A DNA stretch of 7,495 bases from an uncultured bacterium (lineage in GTDB: Bacteria > Bacillota > Clostridia > Oscillospirales > Oscillospiraceae). Below are positions 1 to 5,511 of this stretch, piece by piece. Where the stretch lies: positions 1 through 7,495 of the forward strand of contig CAJMQR010000057.1 of the NCBI GenBank assembly GCA_905215665.1, read 5' to 3'. A model generated the notes under the pieces. That model made no database searches and was not told the DNA's origin. It saw nothing but the letters and a program-made list of their open reading frames with translations. A program made the translations under genes and the position numbers. The first letter of the stretch is position 1. Each line of letters starts with the position of its first letter.

Positions 1-771
1 GACGGGGTGATGACTTACCGCTATGACAACCTCATCTATGATCGCTCCGGCTCGCTGCTCACCGTTGTCAAATCCGTGCTTCTCAATCCCATGAAGGCGA
101 TCTATGAATGTGTGGACGCTGAGAAGCTGGGGTTTATCGCCATGACCATGCTGCCCCTGCTGGGAATGCCGCTGCTGACCAGACGGTATGAGCGTTATAT
201 TCTGCTGATTCCATATCTTCTTGTGAATCTGATGTCCGACTATCCGTATCAGCATGATATCTTCTTTCAGTATACCTTCGGCTCCACCGCCTGCCTGTTT
301 TATTTGACCGCCGTGAATCTTACCGATTGGAAGCCGGAGTGCCGCCGTGTCCTTGCGTTGGTTCTCGCGGTGGCCGTCAGCGCGGCCTGCTTCGGCGCTG
401 CGGTTGTTCCAAAGGCGATGCGCTACCCGGCCCAATGTGTTTGCGATTCTGACCACTATCAGCAGCTCCGCGACGCGCTCGACAGGATTCCGGAGGAAGC
501 CTCCGTGACTGCCGCTACCTTTTACGCCGCTTACCTGTCTCAGAGAGAAATGCTGTACGACGTAAAGTATTCCTCAAAAGAGCATATGCTGCAGACCCAG
601 TATGTCGTTCTTGACCTTACGGCGGAGGGTGACTTTGAGAAATACGCTGGCGCAGGCAGGGGAAATGGGTTTGAGAATCTTGTAATGCTGCTGGAGACGA
701 ATGGCTATGCATGCTTCGACACGGTGGAGGACCTGCTGGTGATCTACCGCAAAGAGCCGGCTGCATCCTGA
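1..771 (+). CDS. DUF2079-type polytopic membrane protein, C-terminal part (5' truncated by window edge)
   Basis: The reading frame is open from base 1, so the gene probably begins upstream; the GTG at 7 and ATG at 10 have too little upstream sequence to show a ribosome binding site and are unlikely to be the true start. Numbering from the GTG at 7, the visible 254 residues hold about four hydrophobic segments (roughly 42-57, 64-76, 88-105 and 115-134), followed by a soluble tail of about 120 residues. The segment around residues 62-92 (YERYILLIPYLLVN, then a Y-P-Y-Q-H motif) and the tail motif IPEEASVTA...YLSQREMLYDV...YVVLDL resemble the C-terminal half of DUF2079 membrane proteins, a family of unproven biochemical role with a glycosyltransferase-like membrane layout. 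The family call rests on recalled motif style, not a search. The gene is separated from the dcw operon by a terminator and a new promoter, so no functional link to division genes is implied. Confidence 0.7.
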   Translation, partial: DGVMTYRYDNLIYDRSGSLLTVVKSVLLNPMKAIYECVDAEKLGFIAMTMLPLLGMPLLTRRYERYILLIPYLLVNLMSDYPYQHDIFFQYTFGSTACLFYLTAVNLTDWKPECRRVLALVLAVAVSAACFGAAVVPKAMRYPAQCVCDSDHYQQLRDALDRIPEEASVTAATFYAAYLSQREMLYDVKYSSKEHMLQTQYVVLDLTAEGDFEKYAGAGRGNGFENLVMLLETNGYACFDTVEDLLVIYRKEPAAS

Positions 772-820
772 AGCCCCTTCAGAATCTGGGATTGTTTTAA
801 AAGGGTCATTTTTCCGAACA

Positions 821-863
821 GGCAAAGAAATCAGCTATGTCTCGCATGGCTGATTTTTTTGCC
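821..863 (+). terminator. Intrinsic terminator after the DUF2079-type gene
   Basis: Bases 821-839 pair with 845-863 around a five-base loop (TCTCG, 840-844). The 19-bp stem has only two G-U wobbles, and its 3' arm contains a run of T (854-860). The core is the 11-bp stem 829-839/845-855 directly followed by T's. It starts about 50 bases after the stop codon at 769-771. Because the 5' arm is A-rich it may also act on the opposite strand, but no minus-strand gene is seen. Confidence 0.85.
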
Positions 864-1050
864 TCTTTTGCTTTTCCTATCGGCTTGCGTTCTCCTTTTT
901 ATGAAGCTCATTTTTAGAGGGGAGCATAACGGAGTGGGAGAAGGAGAGGAGAATAAGAAAGGAATTAAAACATACGTTCAAATATTCGATTTTCGGAAGA
1001 GATTTCCAGAAATATTTCAAAAAAACACGGCCAAAAGTGTGAAATAAAGG
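864..1050. other. AT- and purine-rich intergenic region without a credible gene
   Basis: Between the terminator and the mraZ promoter there is no open frame with a start codon plus ribosome binding site. A 48-codon frame starting at ATG 901 lacks any Shine-Dalgarno sequence. The stretch contains a purine-dominated tract (about 931-970) and a perfect 10-bp palindrome GAAATATTTC at 1009-1018. It is clearly richer in A/T than the flanking genes. No RNA gene or riboswitch fold was recognised. Confidence 0.6.
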
Positions 1051-1079
1051 TTGCAATTTTCGTGAAATGATTGTATACT
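1051..1079 (+). promoter_or_regulatory. Housekeeping (sigma-A type) promoter of the mraZ operon
   Basis: A -35 element TTGCAA (1051-1056; 4 of 6 to TTGACA) and a -10 element TATACT (1074-1079; 5 of 6 to TATAAT) are separated by exactly 17 bases. Transcription should start near 1085-1087, giving a leader of about 53 bases before the mraZ ATG and placing the repeat ladder at 1090-1134 immediately downstream of the start point. It is the only good promoter seen in the window and probably drives mraZ through murF. Confidence 0.85.
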
Positions 1080-1089
1080 GATAGCACAG

Positions 1090-1134
1090 TGGAGCAAAAT
1101 GGAAGAAAAATGAGCAAAATGGAGCGAGGTGAGG
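1090..1134 (+). promoter_or_regulatory. Probable MraZ operator: five TGGAG/TGAGN repeats with about 10-bp period
   Basis: Units begin at 1090 (TGGAG), 1100 (TGGAA), 1111 (TGAGC), 1120 (TGGAG) and 1130 (TGAGG), so spacings are 10, 11, 9 and 10 bases, one helical turn each. Two copies of GAGCAAAATGGA (1092-1103 and 1112-1123) are identical and exactly 20 bases apart. MraZ of Escherichia coli is known to bind direct TGGGN repeats spaced by 5 bases in the leader upstream of its own gene; the same geometry with a G-to-A change is what is seen here. The array lies between the predicted transcription start and the mraZ start codon, so bound MraZ would sit on the initially transcribed DNA and repress its own operon. 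Binding is inferred. Confidence 0.75.
1126..1132 (+). promoter_or_regulatory. Ribosome binding site of mraZ, overlapping the last operator repeat
   Basis: GAGGTGA matches seven consecutive bases of the anti-Shine-Dalgarno complement and ends six bases before the ATG at 1139, an ideal spacing that fixes the mraZ start. It overlaps the last two operator-type repeats (TGGAG at 1120 with its spacer, and TGAGG at 1130). Confidence 0.85.
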
Positions 1135-1138
1135 GAAA

Positions 1139-1555
1139 ATGTATGGCAAATACAAGCATACGCTCGATGCGAAGGGACGGCTGTTCGTTCCCTCGAAGCT
1201 CCGTGATGAGCTGGGTGCGGCATTTTATGTCGCGAAGGCGCCGGATGCCTGCCTGACGGTCTATACCGAGCAGGAATGGCAGCGCGTTCTCGACCACTGC
1301 AACGCGCTTCCGTCCTCCAAGGCGCGCGCCATGCGGTTTTTCTTTGCAAATGTCGTCAAATGCGAGCCGGATAAGCAGGGAAGATTCCTTCTGCCGGAGT
1401 CCATGCGGGAATACGCGGGGATCAAGCAGGACGTGATCTTCCTCGGACAGGCCGGACGCGCCGAAATCTGGGCAGCGGAACGCTATGAGGCTGAAGAGGC
1501 AAAGTACCTCACGCCGGAGGCCATTGCCGCCGTAATGGAGGAACTGGGCTTCTGA
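1139..1555 (+). CDS. mraZ: Transcriptional regulator MraZ
   Basis: MraZ is a DNA-binding regulator of the dcw operon that forms ring-shaped oligomers and binds repeats upstream of its own gene. The 138-residue protein is close to the usual length (about 140-150). It shows the two tandem SpoVT/AbrB-like half-domains expected: the first at residues 5-50 with the signature D10-A-K-G-R14 followed by LFVPSKLRDEL, the second at about 74-120 with D78-K-Q-G-R82 followed by FLLPESMREYA. These D-x-x-x-R motifs are the family hallmark. The start is fixed by a strong ribosome binding site and by the conserved opening MYGKYKHTLD. It is the first gene of the operon, directly behind the promoter and the repeat ladder it probably binds, and its stop TGA shares a base with the rsmH start, implying translational coupling. 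Nothing looks damaged or foreign. Confidence 0.97.
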   Translation: MYGKYKHTLDAKGRLFVPSKLRDELGAAFYVAKAPDACLTVYTEQEWQRVLDHCNALPSSKARAMRFFFANVVKCEPDKQGRFLLPESMREYAGIKQDVIFLGQAGRAEIWAAERYEAEEAKYLTPEAIAAVMEELGF

Positions 1556-2487
1556 TGGAATTCAACCACAAACCGGTACTGCTGGACGAGTGCATTGAGG
1601 CGTTGGCCATCCGGCCGGACGGCATCTATCTCGACGGCACGCTGGGGGGCGCCGGACATTCCCTTGAGATCGTGAAACGCCTGCGCAGCGGGCGGCTGAT
1701 CGGCGTGGACAGAGATCAAACCGCTCTGAACGCGGCGGGAAAGCGTCTGGCAGAGTATCTTCCGCAGGTGACGCTGGTTCATTCCAATTTTGCGGAGCTG
1801 GACCGGATTCTGGACGGGCTTGGAATCGATGCCGTGGACGGGATGCTCTTCGACCTCGGCGTATCTTCCCCGCAGCTGGACGACGCGCTGCGCGGCTTTT
1901 CCTATATGGCCGATGCGCCTCTGGATATGCGTATGGACAGGGATGAGCCGCTGACCGCCGGAGAGGTGGTCAACCTGTGGCCACAGGAGGAGCTGCGGCG
2001 CATCCTGTATGAATACGGCGAGGAGAGATATGCGCCGCAGATTGCGGCGGCAATCGTCCGCAGCCGTGAGAAAAAACCGATTGCGACCACACTGGAGCTG
2101 GTCGATGTCATCCGCGGAGCGATGCCGCCGCAGGCGCTGCGGGAGAAGCAGCACCCGGCAAAGCGCAGCTTTCAGGCAATCCGCATCGCGGTCAACGATG
2201 AGCTTGGATCGGTCAGCAGAATGATGAAAACAGCCATTCGCCGCTTAAAGCCGCAGGGCCGTCTGGCGGTGATTACCTTTCACTCTCTGGAAGACCGTAT
2301 CGTGAAAAATGAGATGCAGCAGGCGGCGCGCGGCTGTACCTGCCCGCCGGAGTTTCCTGTCTGTGTCTGCGGGAAAAAACCGCAGATTCGGCTTGTGACC
2401 CGCAAGCCGGTTGTCTCCGGCACGGAAGAGCTGGAGCAGAATCCGCGTGCAAGGAGCGCAAAACTGCGCGTCGCGGAAAAGATTTGA
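1555..2487 (+). CDS. rsmH: 16S rRNA (cytosine(1402)-N(4))-methyltransferase RsmH (MraW)
   Basis: RsmH uses S-adenosylmethionine to methylate N4 of C1402 in the 16S rRNA decoding centre; it acts in the cytoplasm on the 30S subunit. The 310-residue protein has normal length. Visible motifs in order: the opening HKPVLLDE (5-12), the SAM-binding loop DGTLGGAGHS (27-36), an acidic end-of-strand motif GVDRD (50-54), DLGVSSPQLD (100-109), the helical insert domain around 130-200, PAKRSFQAIRIAVNDEL (201-217), TFHSLEDRIVK (241-251), and the C-terminal NPRARSAKLRV (296-306). A Cys-rich stretch C261-x-C263-P...C270-x-C272 precedes the C-terminal motif. The start ATG overlaps the mraZ stop by one base (TGATG). 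A GGAGG at 1537-1541 lies 13 bases upstream, longer than ideal, so coupling to mraZ translation probably helps initiation. The name mraW is an older synonym. Confidence 0.97.
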   Translation: MEFNHKPVLLDECIEALAIRPDGIYLDGTLGGAGHSLEIVKRLRSGRLIGVDRDQTALNAAGKRLAEYLPQVTLVHSNFAELDRILDGLGIDAVDGMLFDLGVSSPQLDDALRGFSYMADAPLDMRMDRDEPLTAGEVVNLWPQEELRRILYEYGEERYAPQIAAAIVRSREKKPIATTLELVDVIRGAMPPQALREKQHPAKRSFQAIRIAVNDELGSVSRMMKTAIRRLKPQGRLAVITFHSLEDRIVKNEMQQAARGCTCPPEFPVCVCGKKPQIRLVTRKPVVSGTEELEQNPRARSAKLRVAEKI

Positions 2488-2505
2488 TGAAAGGAGCGTC
2501 TGTCT

Positions 2506-3036
2506 ATGGCACGGCGCGAGGAATACCGCACCAACGGCTCGGCAGCCTATGATATCTACGCCGGAGGCGCGATGAGGAATACTGCTCTGCCAAAAGAGCG
2601 TCCGGAACGTCTGCCTGACGCGCCTGCGCGGCGGCAGCCTGTCCGCAAGACCAGAGCGAAACCGGCGTTTTCGCCCTTCGCCCTTCTGGGCGGCGCGATG
2701 GTCTGCGTGATGCTGTTTCTGGTCGTCTTCAGCTATGTGCGCCTGTATGAGGCGAAGAGCGAAGTAGGAGAACTCAAAAGCGAGCTGTCGGAGCTGAATG
2801 AGGAAAAGGCGAGACTTCAGTCCAAATACGAAGGCGCACTGGATCTGGAAATGGTCGAAAAACGCGCAAAGGAGCTGAACATGCGCAAGCCCGGCCCCTC
2901 CCAGATCGTCTATGTTCAGGTACAGGCAGACGATACGGCGGAGGTTTACAGCGCGCCTGCGGAGCAGAATCTGTTCCAGCGGATCTTTACGGTATTTCGG
3001 AGCGTGTTTACCGACGCGGTGGAATACTTCTCATAG
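2506..3036 (+). CDS. ftsL: FtsL-like cell division protein (septum formation initiator type)
   Basis: FtsL is a bitopic divisome protein that pairs with DivIC/FtsB through a periplasm-side coiled coil and helps activate the septal PBP and FtsW. The 176-residue protein has a basic, disordered-looking cytoplasmic part (1-54), one membrane segment (about 57-79, rich in L, V, M, F), a coiled-coil segment (about 82-110, E/K/L-rich with leucine spacing), and then LDLEMVEKRAKELNMRKPGP (112-131) leading into QIVYVQV, the typical end of FtsL/DivIC-type domains. After this it continues about 37 residues and ends in a possible amphipathic helix (156-176, F/L/I/V on one face). AAAGGAG at 2490-2496 lies nine bases before the ATG, so the start is well supported. 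Sequence conservation in FtsL is weak, so the symbol rests on topology, coiled coil and position between rsmH and the PBP gene; a DivIC-like protein is the alternative. Confidence 0.88.
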   Translation: MARREEYRTNGSAAYDIYAGGAMRNTALPKERPERLPDAPARRQPVRKTRAKPAFSPFALLGGAMVCVMLFLVVFSYVRLYEAKSEVGELKSELSELNEEKARLQSKYEGALDLEMVEKRAKELNMRKPGPSQIVYVQVQADDTAEVYSAPAEQNLFQRIFTVFRSVFTDAVEYFS

Positions 3037-3055
3037 GCCGCGACATATAGTGTAC

Positions 3056-3105
3056 AAAAACATGGGCGGTGAATCGGGATTGCCGCCCATGTTTTTGGAC
3101 TTTTT
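3056..3105 (+). terminator. Strong terminator-like hairpin between ftsL and the PBP gene
   Basis: Bases 3056-3069 pair perfectly with 3083-3096 (14 bp: an A5/T5 base and a GC-rich CATGGGCGG core). The pairing can continue through T3070-G3082 and AAT/ATT (3072-3074 with 3079-3081), closing a four-base CGGG loop. The stem is followed by two T5 runs (3092-3096 and 3101-3105). It begins 20 bases after the ftsL stop, beyond the reach of a terminating ribosome. No good promoter was found between it and the PBP gene, so it probably acts as a partial terminator or attenuator, or as an mRNA-processing or stabilising hairpin, rather than as the operon end. Confidence 0.75.
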
Positions 3106-3116
3106 GATTTCCACGG

Positions 3117-3121
3117 AAGGA
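3117..3121 (+). promoter_or_regulatory. Ribosome binding site that decides the PBP start (ATG 3133)
   Basis: AAGGA (3117-3121) is the only purine motif of Shine-Dalgarno type in the gap. An ATG at 3121 lies directly on top of it with no spacer and cannot use it, whereas the in-frame ATG at 3133 is 11 bases downstream, a usable distance. A third in-frame ATG at 3148 has no better site. Confidence 0.6.
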
Positions 3122-3132
3122 TGCGGGAAAAA

Positions 3133-5502
3133 ATGAAGCAGCGTGATATGCGGTACAAGAGAAGACGCCATGCAAAAAAGAATCCGGAGATCCCCGTAAC
3201 CTATGTCCGGAAGGGAATCTTTGCCCTGATGATCTGCCTGGGGATTCTGTCCTTCTGCGCCGTGGCAGTCATGCTGGTCAAGCTGATGCTGATCGACCAC
3301 GATAAATACGAGGAAAAGGCTATCCGGAACCAGACGAGAAGCACCAGCGTTACCGCCTCGCGCGGCACAATCTACGACCGGAATATGAATGTTCTGGCGG
3401 CTTCCTCCAGCGTGGAAAACATTTTTCTGGATCCTCTGGAGCTGCAGCAGTATGAAGTGGACGTGAATGCGCTGGCGGAGAATCTTTCCCGCATCCTCGA
3501 CGTGGATGCGGACTGGGTGAAGGAGCAGGCGGCGGACACGCAGTACCGCTATAAAATGATCAAGCGCCGTCAGTCGCAGGAGGTCTGCGACCAGGTTCGG
3601 GCGTATATCAGCGAAAACAAGATCATCGGCGTCCATCTGGAGCCGGATTCCATGCGCTACTATCCTTACGGCACACTGGCAGCGCAGCTTCTTGGATTTA
3701 CGAATACGGAAAATGTCGGTTCTGAAGGGCTGGAGTCGTACTATAACAATTATCTCGAGGGAACCGCCGGCGCCGTCATCACGACCAAGGGCAACAACGA
3801 AACGGAGATGCTCTATTCCTACGAGAAGTATTACCAGGCGACCGACGGCGACAACGTGGTCTTGACAATTGACACCACGGTACAGTATTATTTGGAGAAG
3901 CAGCTTCAGGATGCCATTGACCGCTATGACGTGAAAAACGGCGCTTTTGGCATTGTGATGGATGTGAACAGCGGCGATATCCTCGCCATGTCCACTCTGG
4001 GAAGCTATGATCCCAACCGCTATCTCGACATTTATGATACGGAGACGGATGAAGAGGTCACAAAGCTCTATGAAGAGGCCGTCAGGCTGCCCGAGGGCAG
4101 TGAGGAGCGCACGGCTGCTTTTGAAGCCTACAACAATGCCGTCGCGGCGGCGCGCCTGAAGCAGTGGCGAAACCGCTGCGTGTCGGACGGCTATGAACCC
4201 GGCTCAACTTTCAAGATCATTACGCTGGCTTCCGCGCTGGACTGCGGCGCCGTCACATTGAATGACCACTTCTACTGCGGAGGCTCCGAGAAATTCGAGG
4301 GAAGATCGCAGACCCTGTCCTGCTGGCGCCTTGCGGGCCACGGCTCGGAGACGACGGCGGAGGCACTGCAGAATTCCTGCAACATCGCCTTTGCGCATAT
4401 CGGCCTGAAAACCGGCGGCGAGACGCTCTATGATTATTGCCGCGCTTTCGGCCTGATGGAGCGCACCGGCGTGGATCTGCCGGGCGAGGCAAGCGGCCTG
4501 TTCCACAGCAAGGAGCGCCTTGCAAACAATGCGACCTACGGCACCAGCTACCTGATTTCCACCTCCTTCGGTCAGACGGTCAAGCCGACGCCGATCCAGC
4601 TCGTGCGCGCGATTTCCGCCGTTGTCAACGGAGGGTATCTGCTGGAACCGCATGTGGTTTCCGAGGTCCTGGACAGCGAAGGAAACGTCATTCAGAAGAA
4701 TTCCCGCACGGTTGTCCGGCAGGTCATCTCCGAGGAAACCTCCAAAACCATGTGCCAGCTCATTGAGTCCGTCGTAACCGAAGGAACGGCGAAAAACGCG
4801 CAGGTGGTCGGCTACCGTATCGGCGGCAAAACGGGCACGGCGGAAAAAACCGACCAGAAGGACGAAAACGGACAGCAGACCAGAGACAAAATCGTCTCCT
4901 TTGTCGGCATCGCCCCCATGGACGACCCAAAGTATGTTGTTCTTGTGGCGCTGGATACGCCCAGCAGCAGTTCCGGCTATTATATCTCCGGCGGGCAGAT
5001 GGGCGCGCCGACTGTCGCCGCGATTTTTGAGGATATTCTGCCCTATCTCGGCGTTGAGGGAGAGTATTCCGACGAGGATATGTCCAGAGTTGCGGTGCGG
5101 ATGCCGAATGTCACCGGCCTGACGGAAAGTGAGGCGGCTAAACGCCTGAAAGAGAACTATCTGGATTACCGCATCATCGGCGACGGCGACAAGATTGTCA
5201 GCCAGATTCCGGCCCACGGCCGTGAATTGCCCGGTAATTCCACGGTTCTGCTGTACACGGATGATTCCATGCCGACGGATCAGGTGACGGTCCCGAATCT
5301 TGTGGGTCTGACCGTGGCACAGGCAAATCAGGAGCTGGCAAACGCCGGACTTTATATGCAGGCAAAGGGCGTCGATTCAACGGCAAGCTATGTCATCGCG
5401 GCCCAGCAGGATATTGATCCCGGCGTGCAGGTGGCACGCGGTACAATGATCGTCGTGACCTTCATCGATACGACGGCGACGGACACGACAGCACAGGGGT
5501 AG
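3133..5502 (+). CDS. Class B penicillin-binding protein (FtsI/PbpB/SpoVD family) with two PASTA domains
   Basis: Monofunctional D,D-transpeptidase that cross-links peptidoglycan stem peptides outside the membrane, most likely at the septum with FtsW. Starting at ATG 3133 (an in-frame ATG at 3121 is possible) it has 789 residues. Order of parts: basic cytoplasmic tail (1-27), single membrane anchor (about 28-54), PBP dimerisation domain (about 74-226, with ASRGTIYDRN near 75-84), transpeptidase domain (about 244-640), and two C-terminal PASTA domains (about 651-712 and 716-779; MPNVTGL and VPNLVGL openings). Catalytic motifs are complete: S358-T-F-K361, S415-C-N417 and K566-T-G568. An extra segment of about 50 residues (296-344), rich in E, A and Y, sits between DPN and the active-site serine motif. 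Its place between ftsL and murE fits both pbpB and spoVD of Bacillus; there is only one such gene here, so I leave the symbol blank. A sporulation-specific role cannot be decided from sequence. Confidence 0.93.
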   Translation: MKQRDMRYKRRRHAKKNPEIPVTYVRKGIFALMICLGILSFCAVAVMLVKLMLIDHDKYEEKAIRNQTRSTSVTASRGTIYDRNMNVLAASSSVENIFLDPLELQQYEVDVNALAENLSRILDVDADWVKEQAADTQYRYKMIKRRQSQEVCDQVRAYISENKIIGVHLEPDSMRYYPYGTLAAQLLGFTNTENVGSEGLESYYNNYLEGTAGAVITTKGNNETEMLYSYEKYYQATDGDNVVLTIDTTVQYYLEKQLQDAIDRYDVKNGAFGIVMDVNSGDILAMSTLGSYDPNRYLDIYDTETDEEVTKLYEEAVRLPEGSEERTAAFEAYNNAVAAARLKQWRNRCVSDGYEPGSTFKIITLASALDCGAVTLNDHFYCGGSEKFEGRSQTLSCWRLAGHGSETTAEALQNSCNIAFAHIGLKTGGETLYDYCRAFGLMERTGVDLPGEASGLFHSKERLANNATYGTSYLISTSFGQTVKPTPIQLVRAISAVVNGGYLLEPHVVSEVLDSEGNVIQKNSRTVVRQVISEETSKTMCQLIESVVTEGTAKNAQVVGYRIGGKTGTAEKTDQKDENGQQTRDKIVSFVGIAPMDDPKYVVLVALDTPSSSSGYYISGGQMGAPTVAAIFEDILPYLGVEGEYSDEDMSRVAVRMPNVTGLTESEAAKRLKENYLDYRIIGDGDKIVSQIPAHGRELPGNSTVLLYTDDSMPTDQVTVPNLVGLTVAQANQELANAGLYMQAKGVDSTASYVIAAQQDIDPGVQVARGTMIVVTFIDTTATDTTAQG

Positions 5503-5511
5503 GTGTAACAC

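Noticed and set aside
772..820. Additional hairpin just after the DUF2079-type stop codon
   Set aside because: Only three- to four-base pairings (such as CCC/GGG around CAGAATCT) can be formed; the strong stem at 821-863 explains termination.
1009..1018. Palindrome GAAATATTTC as a regulator site
   Set aside because: A 10-base palindrome made mostly of A/T in an AT-rich gap is expected by chance, and it is 33 bases upstream of the -35 box with no second copy.
859..1047. 62-codon plus-strand frame between the terminator and the mraZ promoter
   Set aside because: It starts at TTG inside the terminator T-run, or at ATG 901, with no ribosome binding site at either; composition is that of AT-rich noncoding DNA and no family is recognised.
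1483..2154. 223-codon minus-strand frame opposite rsmH
   Set aside because: Antisense to the conserved RsmH SAM-binding region, with no recognisable domain.
3046..3051. TATAGT as a -10 element for a separate PBP promoter
   Set aside because: No -35-like hexamer lies at a 16-18 base distance, and the hairpin at 3056-3105 would follow immediately and terminate the transcript.
4204..5217. 337-codon minus-strand frame opposite the PBP gene
   Set aside because: It lies wholly within the PBP transpeptidase and PASTA coding region, whose catalytic motifs are intact; long antisense frames are expected in GC-rich third-position DNA.
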